Below are positions 7,850-15,275 of a stretch of 20,879 nt of DNA, one piece after another. A model generated the notes under the pieces. It made no database searches. It saw nothing but the letters and a program-made list of their open reading frames with translations, and was not told the origin of the DNA. A program made the translations under genes and the position numbers. This stretch comes from an uncultured Elusimicrobia bacterium (GTDB lineage: Bacteria; Elusimicrobiota; Endomicrobiia; Endomicrobiales; Endomicrobiaceae). The stretch lies in the NCBI GenBank assembly GCA_947168325.1, contig CAMVLN010000008.1, positions 1 through 20,879 on the forward strand, written 5' to 3'. Positions within the stretch are counted from its first letter, which is position 1, and each line of letters starts with the position of its first letter.

Positions 7850-9052
7850 TTAGCTTTCTTTGAAAGTTACTGTTACAACTTTATTTTCGGATATACTTGA
7901 TATAGTGTAAGTACCTGTTACAATACTTGCAGTTACATCAGATCCATTAACCAATAATTTATCAACAACATATCCTTCTGCAGGAGTTATTGTAAGAACA
8001 ACATCTGACCCATTTGCTGCATTTGTGAATCCTGCAGGAGATATTGTCCCATTGCTACCTGCTGATGTTGCTATTGTGTGATAAGTAGTTACAGGAGCTG
8101 CAGAATTATCAACCTTAACAGCTTTATACCATGCACCATAACCGATACCTTGCCTCAAATCAACTTGCCATTTATATAACCCATCCATAGTGGCAGATTC
8201 TTGATTGAGATTATTTTTTAATCTTGCTTCTTTCTCTATAGGATTTAAGATAGGTTTATTTTGGGCATAGCCGTCATTTTCTAAATTAACCATATAGAAT
8301 GTATACAGATCTGAAAAAGGAGCAACTTCAAAATCAAAAGCTCCTTTCCACATGTTTGATGTCCCGGAAATAAAATCTTTATCTCTTAATGCTTTAAAAA
8401 CAGATACCATTTTTGTTGAGCAAAAAACCATTATTTTAAGTTCGTTTTTGTTCAACAACTTTTTCCCGCCACCTGCATAACCATAGAACCCTTTTAATGC
8501 AGCATAAGCCGCATCCATATCAAAAGCTACTTGCTGAAGAGTGTTTCCATGTCCGGTAACGATATTTGATTGACTTATTGCATCGCCAAATAAATGATCT
8601 GTTGCAAAGAAATTTTTTCCATCGAAAGCTGTTCCATAAATATTTGTATGACCTGCTTCAAGCATAGCCAAACCTCTTACAATAGGATCGTCTTTAGCAT
8701 TTACAGCCATTGATTCTATTTTAGATGTGTAAAGAGCTAAATTTGATAATCTTCCTGCCCTTTCAAATTCAGATTCTGTTATCTGAACCTTTTGACCATA
8801 TTTCCCGTTAGATATGATTATTTTATAGTTGCTCGGCAATGTCATAGCATTGATAGGTTCTCCATCTGTTACAGCTGACAACCCGCCTAAAAATTGTTCC
8901 CATATCAATTCAGATGTTGGTGCATAAGGGACAGGATACGATGCAACTAATTCATGCAATTTAGGTTGATATTCAAGTGTTTTCTTGCCAAAAGCTACTT
9001 CTACTACTCTGTTAAACTCTTCAACTAATTGTGTAATTGTTTTTGTTGTCAT
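7850..9052 (-). CDS. Major capsid protein, Mu gpT-like, with C-terminal beta-repeat domain
   Basis: This 400-aa protein has an ATG behind a very strong GAGGAGGAAT site that lies inside the end of the protease/scaffold gene. The first 315 residues follow the Mu gpT-like major head subunit pattern: an N-terminal helical part, then ESEFERAGRL, FFATDHLFGDAISQSN, FDMDAAYAALKGFYGY, ELKIMVFCSTKMVSVFKALR and WQVDLRQGIGYGAWYKA. Residues about 324-400 are a separate domain (IATSAGSNGTISPAG, then LTITPAEGYVVDKLLVNG, then TYTISSISENKVVTVTF). This matches the divergent InlB B-repeat/bacterial-repeat type found on surface proteins. On a capsomer it would project outwards as a fused decoration domain. Roughly 415 copies per T=7 head are expected from established capsid biology, not from this sequence. 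Confidence 0.85.
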   Translation of the reverse strand: MTTKTITQLVEEFNRVVEVAFGKKTLEYQPKLHELVASYPVPYAPTSELIWEQFLGGLSAVTDGEPINAMTLPSNYKIIISNGKYGQKVQITESEFERAGRLSNLALYTSKIESMAVNAKDDPIVRGLAMLEAGHTNIYGTAFDGKNFFATDHLFGDAISQSNIVTGHGNTLQQVAFDMDAAYAALKGFYGYAGGGKKLLNKNELKIMVFCSTKMVSVFKALRDKDFISGTSNMWKGAFDFEVAPFSDLYTFYMVNLENDGYAQNKPILNPIEKEARLKNNLNQESATMDGLYKWQVDLRQGIGYGAWYKAVKVDNSAAPVTTYHTIATSAGSNGTISPAGFTNAANGSDVVLTITPAEGYVVDKLLVNGSDVTASIVTGTYTISSISENKVVTVTFKES

Positions 9053-9057
9053 TTTAT

Positions 9058-9522
9058 TTATTCCTCCTCTTTTTTGTTAAGTATAAATTTTTCAGCATCT
9101 TCTTTTGAAATAGCACCTTTGTCTATTGCTCTTTGTGTTGCATCATCAAATTGAGAACCGCCATCGTCATTATCAGTTGTTCCTCTTGCCTTATTGTTCA
9201 ATTTTGGTTCCAGTTTATTAACAAACTTTTCAAGGTCTTCAGCTGTTTTGAAATTAGATAAATAAGTTTCTTTTTCTGAAGGATATATCTTCATTTCTGA
9301 AATTGCTCTTGTTATAATTTCATTTTTCTTTTTGTTCTCTAAATCAGCTTCAATGTTTGCCAATTTAGCTTTTGCAGCATCAAGTAATACTTTCTGTTCT
9401 TTACCTACTTTTTCAAGAACTTCATTTTTTTTCTTTTCGTTAGATAACTCAATTTGAAGTTTTTCTACATCTACATCAAAATCCTTTTTTAATGCACTAA
9501 TCATTTCTTCTTTTGTCATCAT
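9058..9522 (-). CDS. Nested scaffold protein from internal start in protease gene
   Basis: In the protease frame, two adjacent ATGs (first at 9522) are preceded by AAAAAAGGAGAATAAAACA, a strong ribosome binding site at good spacing in the middle of the gene. The product would be the 154-aa coiled-coil C-terminal part alone (MMTKEEMISALKKDF onward). This matches the lambda C/Nu3 arrangement, in which the free scaffold is made in excess of the protease fusion from the same frame. The ribosome binding site and frame are seen directly; the function is inferred from that analogy. Confidence 0.65.
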   Translation of the reverse strand: MMTKEEMISALKKDFDVDVEKLQIELSNEKKKNEVLEKVGKEQKVLLDAAKAKLANIEADLENKKKNEIITRAISEMKIYPSEKETYLSNFKTAEDLEKFVNKLEPKLNNKARGTTDNDDGGSQFDDATQRAIDKGAISKEDAEKFILNKKEEE

Positions 9523-10092
9523 TGTTTTATTCTCCTTTTTTATTTGTACTTTTTTGTTCAACTGGTATTGCTCAATTATTTCAGGAGTTACTATTTCATC
9601 AACAACACCATACTCTATGGCCTCTTTTGCTGATAAATATAGGTCTTTACCAATTATGTCTTTTTCTAATACCGACCTTTCTTTTTTCGTTAGTTTTGAT
9701 AATTCTGTAAAAAATCTATCATTAAATATCTCAAATTCCTTCATTTGAGCTCTAACAGCACTTGTAGGTTGTAGATCTATAAACATAGAGATTTGCACCT
9801 CATGCAACATAACTCTACTGTTTTGTGTAATAAATCTTTTTGTCCCTGCTGCTAAAATTAATGCGGCTGCACTATCAGCCTCGCCAATATCAACTGTATA
9901 AATAGGACATTTACAGTTTTTTATCATATCTAAAATTGAAAAAAGAGCATTCAATGATCCCCCAAAACAATTGATATATATTTTTATCGCCTCTATTTGA
10001 CTTTCTTCTTCACACTCTTTTAAAAAAGTTTGAATGTATGGTGTTATCTCCCTAGTTATTTCATTTGTAATAAACAACTCTCTTTTACCCAT
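9058..10092 (-). CDS. ClpP-like prohead protease with C-terminal scaffold
   Basis: The frame is open from 10197, but the first 35 codons are a shadow of an overlapping zinc-ribbon gene. I place the start at ATG 10092 (MGKRELFITN, 344 aa), overlapping that gene's stop. Residues 1-170 form an S14 ClpP-type serine protease: an NCFGGSL strand-turn at about 41-47, nucleophile Ser74 in GEADSAAALILAAG, His97 in SRVMLHEV, and an Asp at 145 or 150 before LSAKEAIEYGVVDEI. From about residue 191 the protein becomes a Lys/Glu-rich coiled coil and ends in an acidic tail, as in phage protease-scaffold fusions. It directs capsid assembly and then removes the scaffold. It lies between the portal and capsid genes, the standard order. 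A nested start for the scaffold part is listed separately. Confidence 0.82.
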   Translation of the reverse strand: MGKRELFITNEITREITPYIQTFLKECEEESQIEAIKIYINCFGGSLNALFSILDMIKNCKCPIYTVDIGEADSAAALILAAGTKRFITQNSRVMLHEVQISMFIDLQPTSAVRAQMKEFEIFNDRFFTELSKLTKKERSVLEKDIIGKDLYLSAKEAIEYGVVDEIVTPEIIEQYQLNKKVQIKKENKTMMTKEEMISALKKDFDVDVEKLQIELSNEKKKNEVLEKVGKEQKVLLDAAKAKLANIEADLENKKKNEIITRAISEMKIYPSEKETYLSNFKTAEDLEKFVNKLEPKLNNKARGTTDNDDGGSQFDDATQRAIDKGAISKEDAEKFILNKKEEE

Positions 10093-10255
10093 TGTTTTTG
10101 TTTTCATCCTTCTGTTTGTTTTCTTTTCTCTTCTTTCTACACTCTTTGCATCTTTTTGGAAGTGATAAATTTCTTGCTTCAAAGAAAATTTTTTCATTAT
10201 TACTTATTTCAAACTTCTTTTTGCATTCCTTACAAGTAGAAATTATTGTCACCAT
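10085..10255 (-). CDS. Small zinc-ribbon protein
   Basis: This 56-aa protein starts at an ATG with AAGGAGCT just after the portal gene. It contains two CxxC pairs, STCKECKKKFEIS at residues 6-18 and KRCKECRKKRKE at 34-45, separated by EKIFFEARNLSLP. This is the pattern of the small probable zinc-binding (zf-trcl type) family, with an F/Y-E-x-[RK]-x-L-x-x-PKRC core. The C-terminus is very basic. Its coding frame overlaps the 5' extension of the protease frame, and its stop overlaps the likely protease start (ATGGGTAA). The spacing and codon pattern favour this small gene over the longer protease start. It could bind nucleic acid or protein; the target is unknown. Confidence 0.68.
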   Translation of the reverse strand: MVTIISTCKECKKKFEISNNEKIFFEARNLSLPKRCKECRKKRKENKQKDENKNNG

Positions 10256-10266
10256 TTTTTAGCTCC

Positions 10267-12366
10267 TTAAAATTGTTGAAAACTCAAATCTACACCATCT
10301 AAATTATCGTGTTTACTTTTATCTGGAATTTCTTCAAAATGCGGTATCATTACACTTCTACAACCATAATGTCTAGGTATAGATATTAAGTTGTATTCAG
10401 GACCGTAAGGTGTAAATGTTCTTCCATTTAATTGTTTACAATAATTTGTTGTATTTCTATCAATCACAGCAACATAAGTAAAATATTTTATTGAGTTTCT
10501 ATCTTCTGTATTTAAATAATAACTTTCTTCACTTTTGTTTATAGTATCAACTACAGCCATATCTGCTTGACCATATATTTTTGAGCTTGCAAGATATTCG
10601 TCAACTTTTAAACCTATTTGCCCAATAACTTCATCAATATCAAGTTCGTTTGTAGGCATATTTGCATTGTTTACAACAATACTTCTTAATGCTGTAATTT
10701 GTTCGTTTATAATATTTTCTGCCTTAATTTTTACAAAACTTCTTAAAACTACAGGCAACTCGTTTATTTCTTCATCATCTAAAGTTGCAGTTGTTTTCTT
10801 TTTCTTTTCGTTTTTTGCTTCGTTCAATAATTTTTCGGCATTGCTCCAACCTTTTATTGCCAAAAATGCAATCTTTTTATTTAAAACAGTTAAATAATCT
10901 CTGTTTTTAAGTTCTAATTCACTAATTCCTTTTACTCCGTTCTTTTTTAGAAATTTTCTTATATCCGCTATTGCTTTATCTGCTATCAAACCTAAATTTG
11001 ATTGCATTGCTCTTCTCATCTCTTCAACATAAGAATCAATTTCTTTTTTTCTTTTTTCAGCATAACTTCTAGGAGTTTGTTTGCTGTTTGCAATGTTTAT
11101 TTTGAGTTTATTTTGTAAGGTACTAGTTGGCATTTGTATTGATGGTTTTAATTCAATAACTTCATCATCCGCTAATCTTTCAGGTAAACTTAATTTACTC
11201 CTGATATCATCTTCATCTTTTTTTGTTACTTTAATTATGCCCTCTCTAAAGAAATTTAATGCTTCTTTTATAAGGGCAACATTTGTATCATTGTTGATAT
11301 CTTGGCAAGATAATTCTGGATAAGTTTCACAATCTCCAAAATTAACTATTGTCATCGGTTTTAATACTTGTTTTGTAAAAGTTTGTTCAATATAAGAAAT
11401 TATTTCTTTTAATGATTTTAGAAACATCTTGTATTGAATTTCACCAACATTATAAGTTCCTTTGCCTGTCGTTCCTAGTCCTAAAAAGTTGGCAAGTGCT
11501 GCATTTCTCATACCAACATCAATAGATTTTTCTGTAGTATCATAAAAACTTGCATTTACATTAGGATTGAATATCTTACTTTCGTATCCTTCAGAAGTTA
11601 TAAGTATAGATGCTTTACCTTCTTGAACCTTACTTAAAGATTTTTTTAAATCTTCATATTCTTTATCTGTTTTTTTTATTGTTTTAGGGGTTGTAACATG
11701 TATAAAACCCGTTGCATTCTTTAACCCTGCAATAGTCCACTGCCCACTATTTTGTTTTTTTCTTAACCATTTTGCATAACAAGGTCTTATTATAGGTCTG
11801 CCCCAATAGTCATCTCCTTCTTGCTCATTAACGAAAAATAACAAATCATCAAAAGGAATATTTAAGTATTCTCCATCACAATATTGAACTATTTGCTTTT
11901 TATCTAATTCTATTCTTTCAATTGTTAGTTGATGCCTATATTGTAAATCCATCATTAAATATTGTTTTCCTTTTATATATGTCTCTTTCCACACTTTTTC
12001 AAATACAGTAAAGCCAAAACATAACATCAATAGAATATTGTTTAGAATACTAGAAAAAACTTTAGGTGCTTGTTCCCAGAAATAATCGTAAAAGAATTTT
12101 GCTATTTCAACATCTTTTTCATCGGTAGATTGAGTTCTTATTATCCAATTAGATCCTTTAATTGGTGCGGAAATAACCCTTATAATACTTGCAATCGTAT
12201 CATCGTATCGCATAAGATTATATTCCCTTACACCTCTTGCACCTTTTAATTTAAATAAATATTCATTTGTATTTTCGTAAATATCTACAGGTGAAGCTGT
12301 TCCTATTGCTATATTATGATCCGTTTTTATTTTTAGTTGTTCTTTTTCTTTGCTATTGTTTTGCAT
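10267..12366 (-). CDS. Portal protein fused to MuF-like head morphogenesis domain
   Basis: I prefer the ATG at 12366 (699 aa), which follows AGAGGAAG and lies 1 bp after the terminase stop; a TTG at 12387 would add seven residues. The first 410 residues resemble DUF935-type (Mu gp29-like) portals: YDDTIASIIRVISAPIKGSN, then NWIIRT, LLMLCFGFTVFEKVWK, a WGRPIIRPCYAKWLRKK segment and TGKGTYNVGEIQYK. The middle is Lys-rich and helical. The last 60 residues (YVAVIDRNTTNYCKQLNG, then ISIPRHYGCRS) carry the D-R-x-T...C..L.G...P..H..CRS pattern of the SPP1 gp7/MuF family. In most phages these are two adjacent genes; here they are one polypeptide. It forms the dodecameric DNA entry ring and probably brings the MuF part into the procapsid. 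Confidence 0.8.
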   Translation of the reverse strand: MQNNSKEKEQLKIKTDHNIAIGTASPVDIYENTNEYLFKLKGARGVREYNLMRYDDTIASIIRVISAPIKGSNWIIRTQSTDEKDVEIAKFFYDYFWEQAPKVFSSILNNILLMLCFGFTVFEKVWKETYIKGKQYLMMDLQYRHQLTIERIELDKKQIVQYCDGEYLNIPFDDLLFFVNEQEGDDYWGRPIIRPCYAKWLRKKQNSGQWTIAGLKNATGFIHVTTPKTIKKTDKEYEDLKKSLSKVQEGKASILITSEGYESKIFNPNVNASFYDTTEKSIDVGMRNAALANFLGLGTTGKGTYNVGEIQYKMFLKSLKEIISYIEQTFTKQVLKPMTIVNFGDCETYPELSCQDINNDTNVALIKEALNFFREGIIKVTKKDEDDIRSKLSLPERLADDEVIELKPSIQMPTSTLQNKLKINIANSKQTPRSYAEKRKKEIDSYVEEMRRAMQSNLGLIADKAIADIRKFLKKNGVKGISELELKNRDYLTVLNKKIAFLAIKGWSNAEKLLNEAKNEKKKKTTATLDDEEINELPVVLRSFVKIKAENIINEQITALRSIVVNNANMPTNELDIDEVIGQIGLKVDEYLASSKIYGQADMAVVDTINKSEESYYLNTEDRNSIKYFTYVAVIDRNTTNYCKQLNGRTFTPYGPEYNLISIPRHYGCRSVMIPHFEEIPDKSKHDNLDGVDLSFQQF

Positions 12367-12367
12367 A

Positions 12368-13969
12368 CTAATCTTCCTCTTTTGCAAATTTTTCGTTCAA
12401 ATCTTCACCTATATCTTCACTATGATTGTTTATATCTGATAATTCTTCTGACATCGCTATATTTGCATAATTATCAGCATGTCTATAATGGTCAGGTCCT
12501 AACTTTACCCAAACATACCTTTTACTGCCTGTTTCTTCATCTTCATAAAGTTTTTTTGCTGTATTGTGGCAATGCTGGGCATACTCTATAGCACTATCAC
12601 TAAAAGGTAAAACAATATCTCCTTCGTTTATTAAACAATGAGATGCATCCATTGATTCTGTTCTATTTTCTTGTACTATCATTCGTTCGTCATCCCATTT
12701 ATAAGAATCTTTCTGATGCTCGTTATAGTAATTGAGATACACAATACCAGCAAACCTTTCGGCAAATGCTTTAGCATTCCTTGTTTCAGGTAAAGCATCT
12801 ATTACACATCTGGTTACATATTTCATGTATTTATCTAGTTCTTTAAAATCTACTTCAACAACTGGATAAGTCAAAATTTTACCTTTGCATCTTTTTTTAA
12901 AAACTATATGTAAATCTTTGCCTTGATCTATTCCCATATAAAGATTTCCATCTATTTGAAAAAAATTCTCTGGAAACTCTTCATCTCTTAAACTTAAAAC
13001 TTGTTCTACTGTTAATCTATCTTTGGCAGATACATAAGCTAAACCTAAAGTCAAGTTATAAAAGTTTTGTAGTTTTCCTTCTGCCTTTGCTTTTCTATAC
13101 TCTTTTAAGATTTCTAAAGGAGTAACATTTTTAGCCCACAATTGAGTATATTGATATCCTCTTACATCTTTGTTGCTAGGATATTTTGCAACCCATTTGC
13201 CATTACTTTTATCAAGCTCTTTTCTGCATTTAAAACAAGCTAAAATAACATCATCTTTTGCCCTTTCTACCAAACAATCAGGAAATGTTTCATTTACATC
13301 GTTATATTGCCCACAATGTGGACACTTCAAAAGATAATGTTGTTGGTCAGATGCTTGAAACTCTTTATCTATTGCAAAATCTGGCAAAGATGGATTACTT
13401 AATAATTCTATATGCTTAAAAGTAGAATCAGACAATCTCTTTCTTGCCATTTCATATATAAATAAATCCATTTCATCTAACTCATCTGCTATAAGTTTAT
13501 CTGCTGGAATTGATTTTGCACCACTTCTGCTTTTTGTTCCTCTTAAATATAAAAAAGATTTCTTTATTTGTTTTAATCCCATCGTATCAGCATCATTAAC
13601 CCATTGTGATATTTCTGGATTATAATTGATGATAGGATTTACTCTTGTTCTAGAAAAATCTCTAACATCTTTTTCTGTAGGAAACAAATACAAAACTCCT
13701 TTCGGATATAAATTTATACAACTAAATAAAGCACTAAATATTGCTTTTGTTGTTATTCCTACCTGTGTACATTTCTTATGTACCTGATAAGGATGCTCAT
13801 CAGCATAAGGTTGTAAAAGATATTCTCTACCTACAAAAGAGAATTTTTCTCCAGCTTCTGTAAATCCAAACTCTTCCATAAAGTAAGGGAAATAACTATT
13901 TGCTATTTCTAACTTTTGATAATAAGAGAGTTTTTGCAACTTCTTTAAGCTCTTTGTTTGACAATCCAC
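12368..13969 (-). CDS. Terminase large subunit, GpA-like
   Basis: This 533-aa protein has the order of the GpA-type large terminase. An N-terminal ATPase includes an atypical Walker A-type segment (CTQVGITTK), RVNPIINYNPEI and an IADELDEMD Walker B/catalytic region. A Zn-binding insert follows, with CPHCGQYND and CFKCRKEL. The C-terminal RNase H-like nuclease has MGIDQGKDLH and acidic residues before the final DHYRHADNYANIA motif. It cuts and packages phage DNA at the portal. The start is uncertain: GTG at 13969 overlaps the previous gene by 74 bp, and an in-frame TTG lies further inside. The gene leads directly into the portal-MuF fusion. No break was seen in the frame. Confidence 0.85.
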   Translation of the reverse strand: MDCQTKSLKKLQKLSYYQKLEIANSYFPYFMEEFGFTEAGEKFSFVGREYLLQPYADEHPYQVHKKCTQVGITTKAIFSALFSCINLYPKGVLYLFPTEKDVRDFSRTRVNPIINYNPEISQWVNDADTMGLKQIKKSFLYLRGTKSRSGAKSIPADKLIADELDEMDLFIYEMARKRLSDSTFKHIELLSNPSLPDFAIDKEFQASDQQHYLLKCPHCGQYNDVNETFPDCLVERAKDDVILACFKCRKELDKSNGKWVAKYPSNKDVRGYQYTQLWAKNVTPLEILKEYRKAKAEGKLQNFYNLTLGLAYVSAKDRLTVEQVLSLRDEEFPENFFQIDGNLYMGIDQGKDLHIVFKKRCKGKILTYPVVEVDFKELDKYMKYVTRCVIDALPETRNAKAFAERFAGIVYLNYYNEHQKDSYKWDDERMIVQENRTESMDASHCLINEGDIVLPFSDSAIEYAQHCHNTAKKLYEDEETGSKRYVWVKLGPDHYRHADNYANIAMSEELSDINNHSEDIGEDLNEKFAKEED

Positions 13970-14327
13970 TTTTTACTTTAACCTCTGTTTTTTGTTCTAC
14001 TTTGTCCGTTGGCTTTTCGCCCATTGTATCCCTACAAACCTTAAATGCTTCTGTATCACCTTTTAATGCTTTTTCCATTTGCTTTAATGTCATTACTGTT
14101 TTATATGTAATATCATCGTTTCTTAACTCTGGAAAAATCTTTTTCAAACTTTCAACCACTTCTGTTTTTGGTGTAAACTCACTAATCATTAGCAGTATTT
14201 CTTTACAGGTTTTTCGTTCTTTTTTTACTTGTGCTGCACGGATACCACCTTTTCTACCGTTTATCACTGCTTGTTCTCTGCTAATCTGCCCTTTCTTAAA
14301 TGGTTTTAAGTTTTCTATGTTTGCCAT
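13896..14327 (-). CDS. Probable terminase small subunit / DNA-packaging adaptor
   Basis: I use the ATG at 14327 (143 aa, AGGT site upstream); a TTG at 14333 would add two residues. The N-terminus has a GQISREQAVINGRKGGIRAA segment with the NGRKGG turn seen in many small phage packaging proteins, followed by a basic helix. The middle is helical (TCKEILLMISEFTPKTE, then YKTVMTLKQMEKAL) and ends in DTMGEKPTDKVEQ and a basic tail. It lies immediately before the large terminase, with overlapping ends, which is the usual place for the small subunit that recognises the packaging site. The family is not certain. Confidence 0.62.
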   Translation of the reverse strand: MANIENLKPFKKGQISREQAVINGRKGGIRAAQVKKERKTCKEILLMISEFTPKTEVVESLKKIFPELRNDDITYKTVMTLKQMEKALKGDTEAFKVCRDTMGEKPTDKVEQKTEVKVKSGLSNKELKEVAKTLLLSKVRNSK

Positions 14328-14931
14328 TTTCAATACCTAAATAGCTATGAACACAAGATTTATTACAAAACACACTATCCATAACTTCTTTAAAACTTAA
14401 ACTTTTCCAAAGTTTATGACTTCCTGCTTTTTGGTGCATCGCTTTGAAACAATAGGCACTTCCTTTGTTTTCCATGCATTTTGTTACTTTTAAATCTTCT
14501 TGCTTATATATTTTGTAATTCAAGTTATATCTGTTGCCTTCGAATCCTTCCAGACCTTCAAAACCGCAACAACTTAAACTGTCTCCCATGTTACGAAACC
14601 TGTTTTCTCCGGACAAAAACTTTAAACCGTATTTGTGGCATTCTTCTTTTAAATCTAAAAACTTATTTTTTAAGATTTCGTTCGGATAACAAAAATCCGC
14701 TCCTATTTTAACAAGATTTTTATTGCTTTTTTGAAATTTTATTGCTTCAAAAACTACTCCGTAAACTCCTGCTTGTGCATATTTTTTGATGTTTTCCCGG
14801 ACTTCTTTGTGATAATCAATGATATATGGTTGACATCTTACTACCAATCTCTTTACGGCTTTTGACATCTTATTTATAAATTTCAACCGCTCATCAAAGG
14901 TCGGAGTATTTATTTCAAATTTTTCCTGCAA
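14296..14931 (-). pseudogene. Radical-SAM protein, C-terminal half only
   Basis: The open frame (TTG at 14931, directly after an in-frame TAA) encodes 211 aa that correspond to the rear part of phage radical-SAM proteins. TPTFDERLKFINKMSKAVK, VVRCQPYI, then EVRENIKKYAQAGVYGVVFE match the beta-strand/helix repeats of the second half of the partial TIM barrel. The CxxxCxxC motif that would bind the iron-sulfur cluster is absent because the N-terminal part is missing. The Cys-rich tail is kept. Upstream the sequence runs into a ParB-like gene start, so this looks like an internal deletion. Such radical-SAM genes often neighbour ParB-like genes just before terminase in phages. The protein is unlikely to be a working radical-SAM enzyme. 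Confidence 0.7.
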
Positions 14932-15067
14932 TTATTTCATTTTGACTATCAACAACTATTGACCGTCCTGTTCCACATTCTTGGAGACTCTTTTTAATCA
15001 ATTCTTTATTCTTTTCATTATGTTGTCTATAATTCCTTAAATCTTGCTTTATTTCTCCTTTCTTCAT
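14915..15067 (-). pseudogene. ParB-like N-terminal domain remnant
   Basis: This 50-codon ORF (ATG 15067) encodes a start recognisable as ParB/sulfiredoxin-type: QDLRNYRQHNEKNKELIKKS, then ECGTGRSIVVD and NEIIAG. It ends two codons after IIAG, where the family normally continues with the catalytic/binding G-(N/H)-x-x motif. The frame then passes out of phase into the C-terminal half of a radical-SAM gene, consistent with a deletion joining the two. Phage ParB-like genes are often found beside DNA methylases and radical-SAM genes. The start codon lies 12 bp after a terminator, with only a weak ribosome binding site (GGGT). Confidence 0.68.
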
Positions 15068-15079
15068 CTTTTTACCCAC

Positions 15080-15118
15080 AAAAAAAAGAGATAAAATTCT
15101 GTCCGTTTTTTATCTCTT
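15080..15118 (-). terminator. Intrinsic terminator 2 of the control region
   Basis: On the minus strand a perfect 11-bp stem (AAGAGATAAAA with TTTTATCTCTT) closes an 11-nt loop and is followed by a run of T (15080-15085 and the end of the stem). Its loop contains CGGACAG, the same sequence as the 5' arm of the upstream terminator. It lies 12 bp before the ParB-like ATG. The T-tract and stem are seen directly; actual termination was not measured. Confidence 0.72.
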
Positions 15119-15127
15119 GTATCTAAT

Positions 15128-15151
15128 GCTTTTTTATACAAATAAAAAAGC
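15128..15151 (-). other. Perfect 10-bp hairpin between the two terminators
   Basis: GCTTTTTTAT and ATAAAAAAGC form a perfect 10-bp inverted repeat with a 4-nt loop. It includes the U-tract and the last two base pairs of the upstream terminator, so the two structures cannot both be fully formed. This could weaken or reset termination at the upstream site. Confidence 0.6.
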
Positions 15152-15193
15152 GGACAAGCTACAATGACTATAAAAAGTCATCTCCCTGTCCGC
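15144..15193 (-). terminator. Intrinsic terminator 1, composite stem
   Basis: On the minus strand GCGGACA (from 15193) pairs with TGTCCGC (ending 15150). The stem encloses a second 6-bp stem (ATGACT with AGTCAT, loop of six) inside a 5/7-nt internal loop. Six T follow directly (15144-15149). It serves as the terminator for brnTA transcription and lies only about 25 nt downstream of the transcription start expected from the consensus promoter. The outer stem is G+C-rich, which contrasts with the AT-rich surroundings. Confidence 0.8.
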
Positions 15194-15217
15194 AATTATT
15201 AAGTTTTATTCTTACAC
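15144..15217 (-). ncRNA. Candidate small RNA or attenuator leader
   Basis: A perfect consensus promoter predicts a transcription start near 15216. Transcription would then run through about 25 unstructured nt and stop at terminator 1, giving an RNA of about 70 nt with one composite hairpin. Read-through would reach a competing hairpin and terminator 2. The middle segment UUGUCCG can pair either with the upstream GCGGACA or with CGGACAG in the loop of terminator 2. I see no ORF with a ribosome binding site inside. This arrangement suits a regulatory RNA or transcription attenuator. The RNA itself is inferred and was not matched to any known family. Confidence 0.55.
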
Positions 15218-15222
15218 TTTGA

Positions 15223-15251
15223 ATTATAGACTAAAAGTGTTATTTTGTCAA
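15223..15251 (-). promoter_or_regulatory. Perfect sigma-70 consensus promoter
   Basis: On the minus strand TTGACA (15251-15246), a 17-bp spacer and TATAAT (15228-15223) match the sigma-70 consensus at every position. It lies 25 bp after the brnA stop and reads towards the tandem terminators and late genes. Perfect matches are rare by chance in 20 kb, and AT-rich DNA alone does not explain the correct spacing. Confidence 0.85.
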
Positions 15252-15275
15252 ATTTTTTTGATTTATAAATCTAAA

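Noticed and set aside
10093..10197. Protease start at 10197 (379 aa)
   Set aside because: No ribosome binding site is present, and the DNA encodes a two-CxxC zinc-ribbon protein in another frame; the protease fold starts after 10092.
13900..14340. Plus-strand 146-aa ORF opposite the small terminase
   Set aside because: It mirrors the real minus-strand gene, which has operon context, a ribosome binding site and packaging-protein features.
15150..15193. A tRNA-like element with a 7-bp acceptor-type stem (GCGGACA/TGTCCGC)
   Set aside because: It is only 44 nt long, lacks anticodon and T arms, and is followed by six T; it is better explained as an intrinsic terminator.
15128..15193. Inverted repeats of the control region as a MITE or transposon end
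   Set aside because: No target-site duplication or matching copy elsewhere in the window was found; promoter plus terminators explain the structure.
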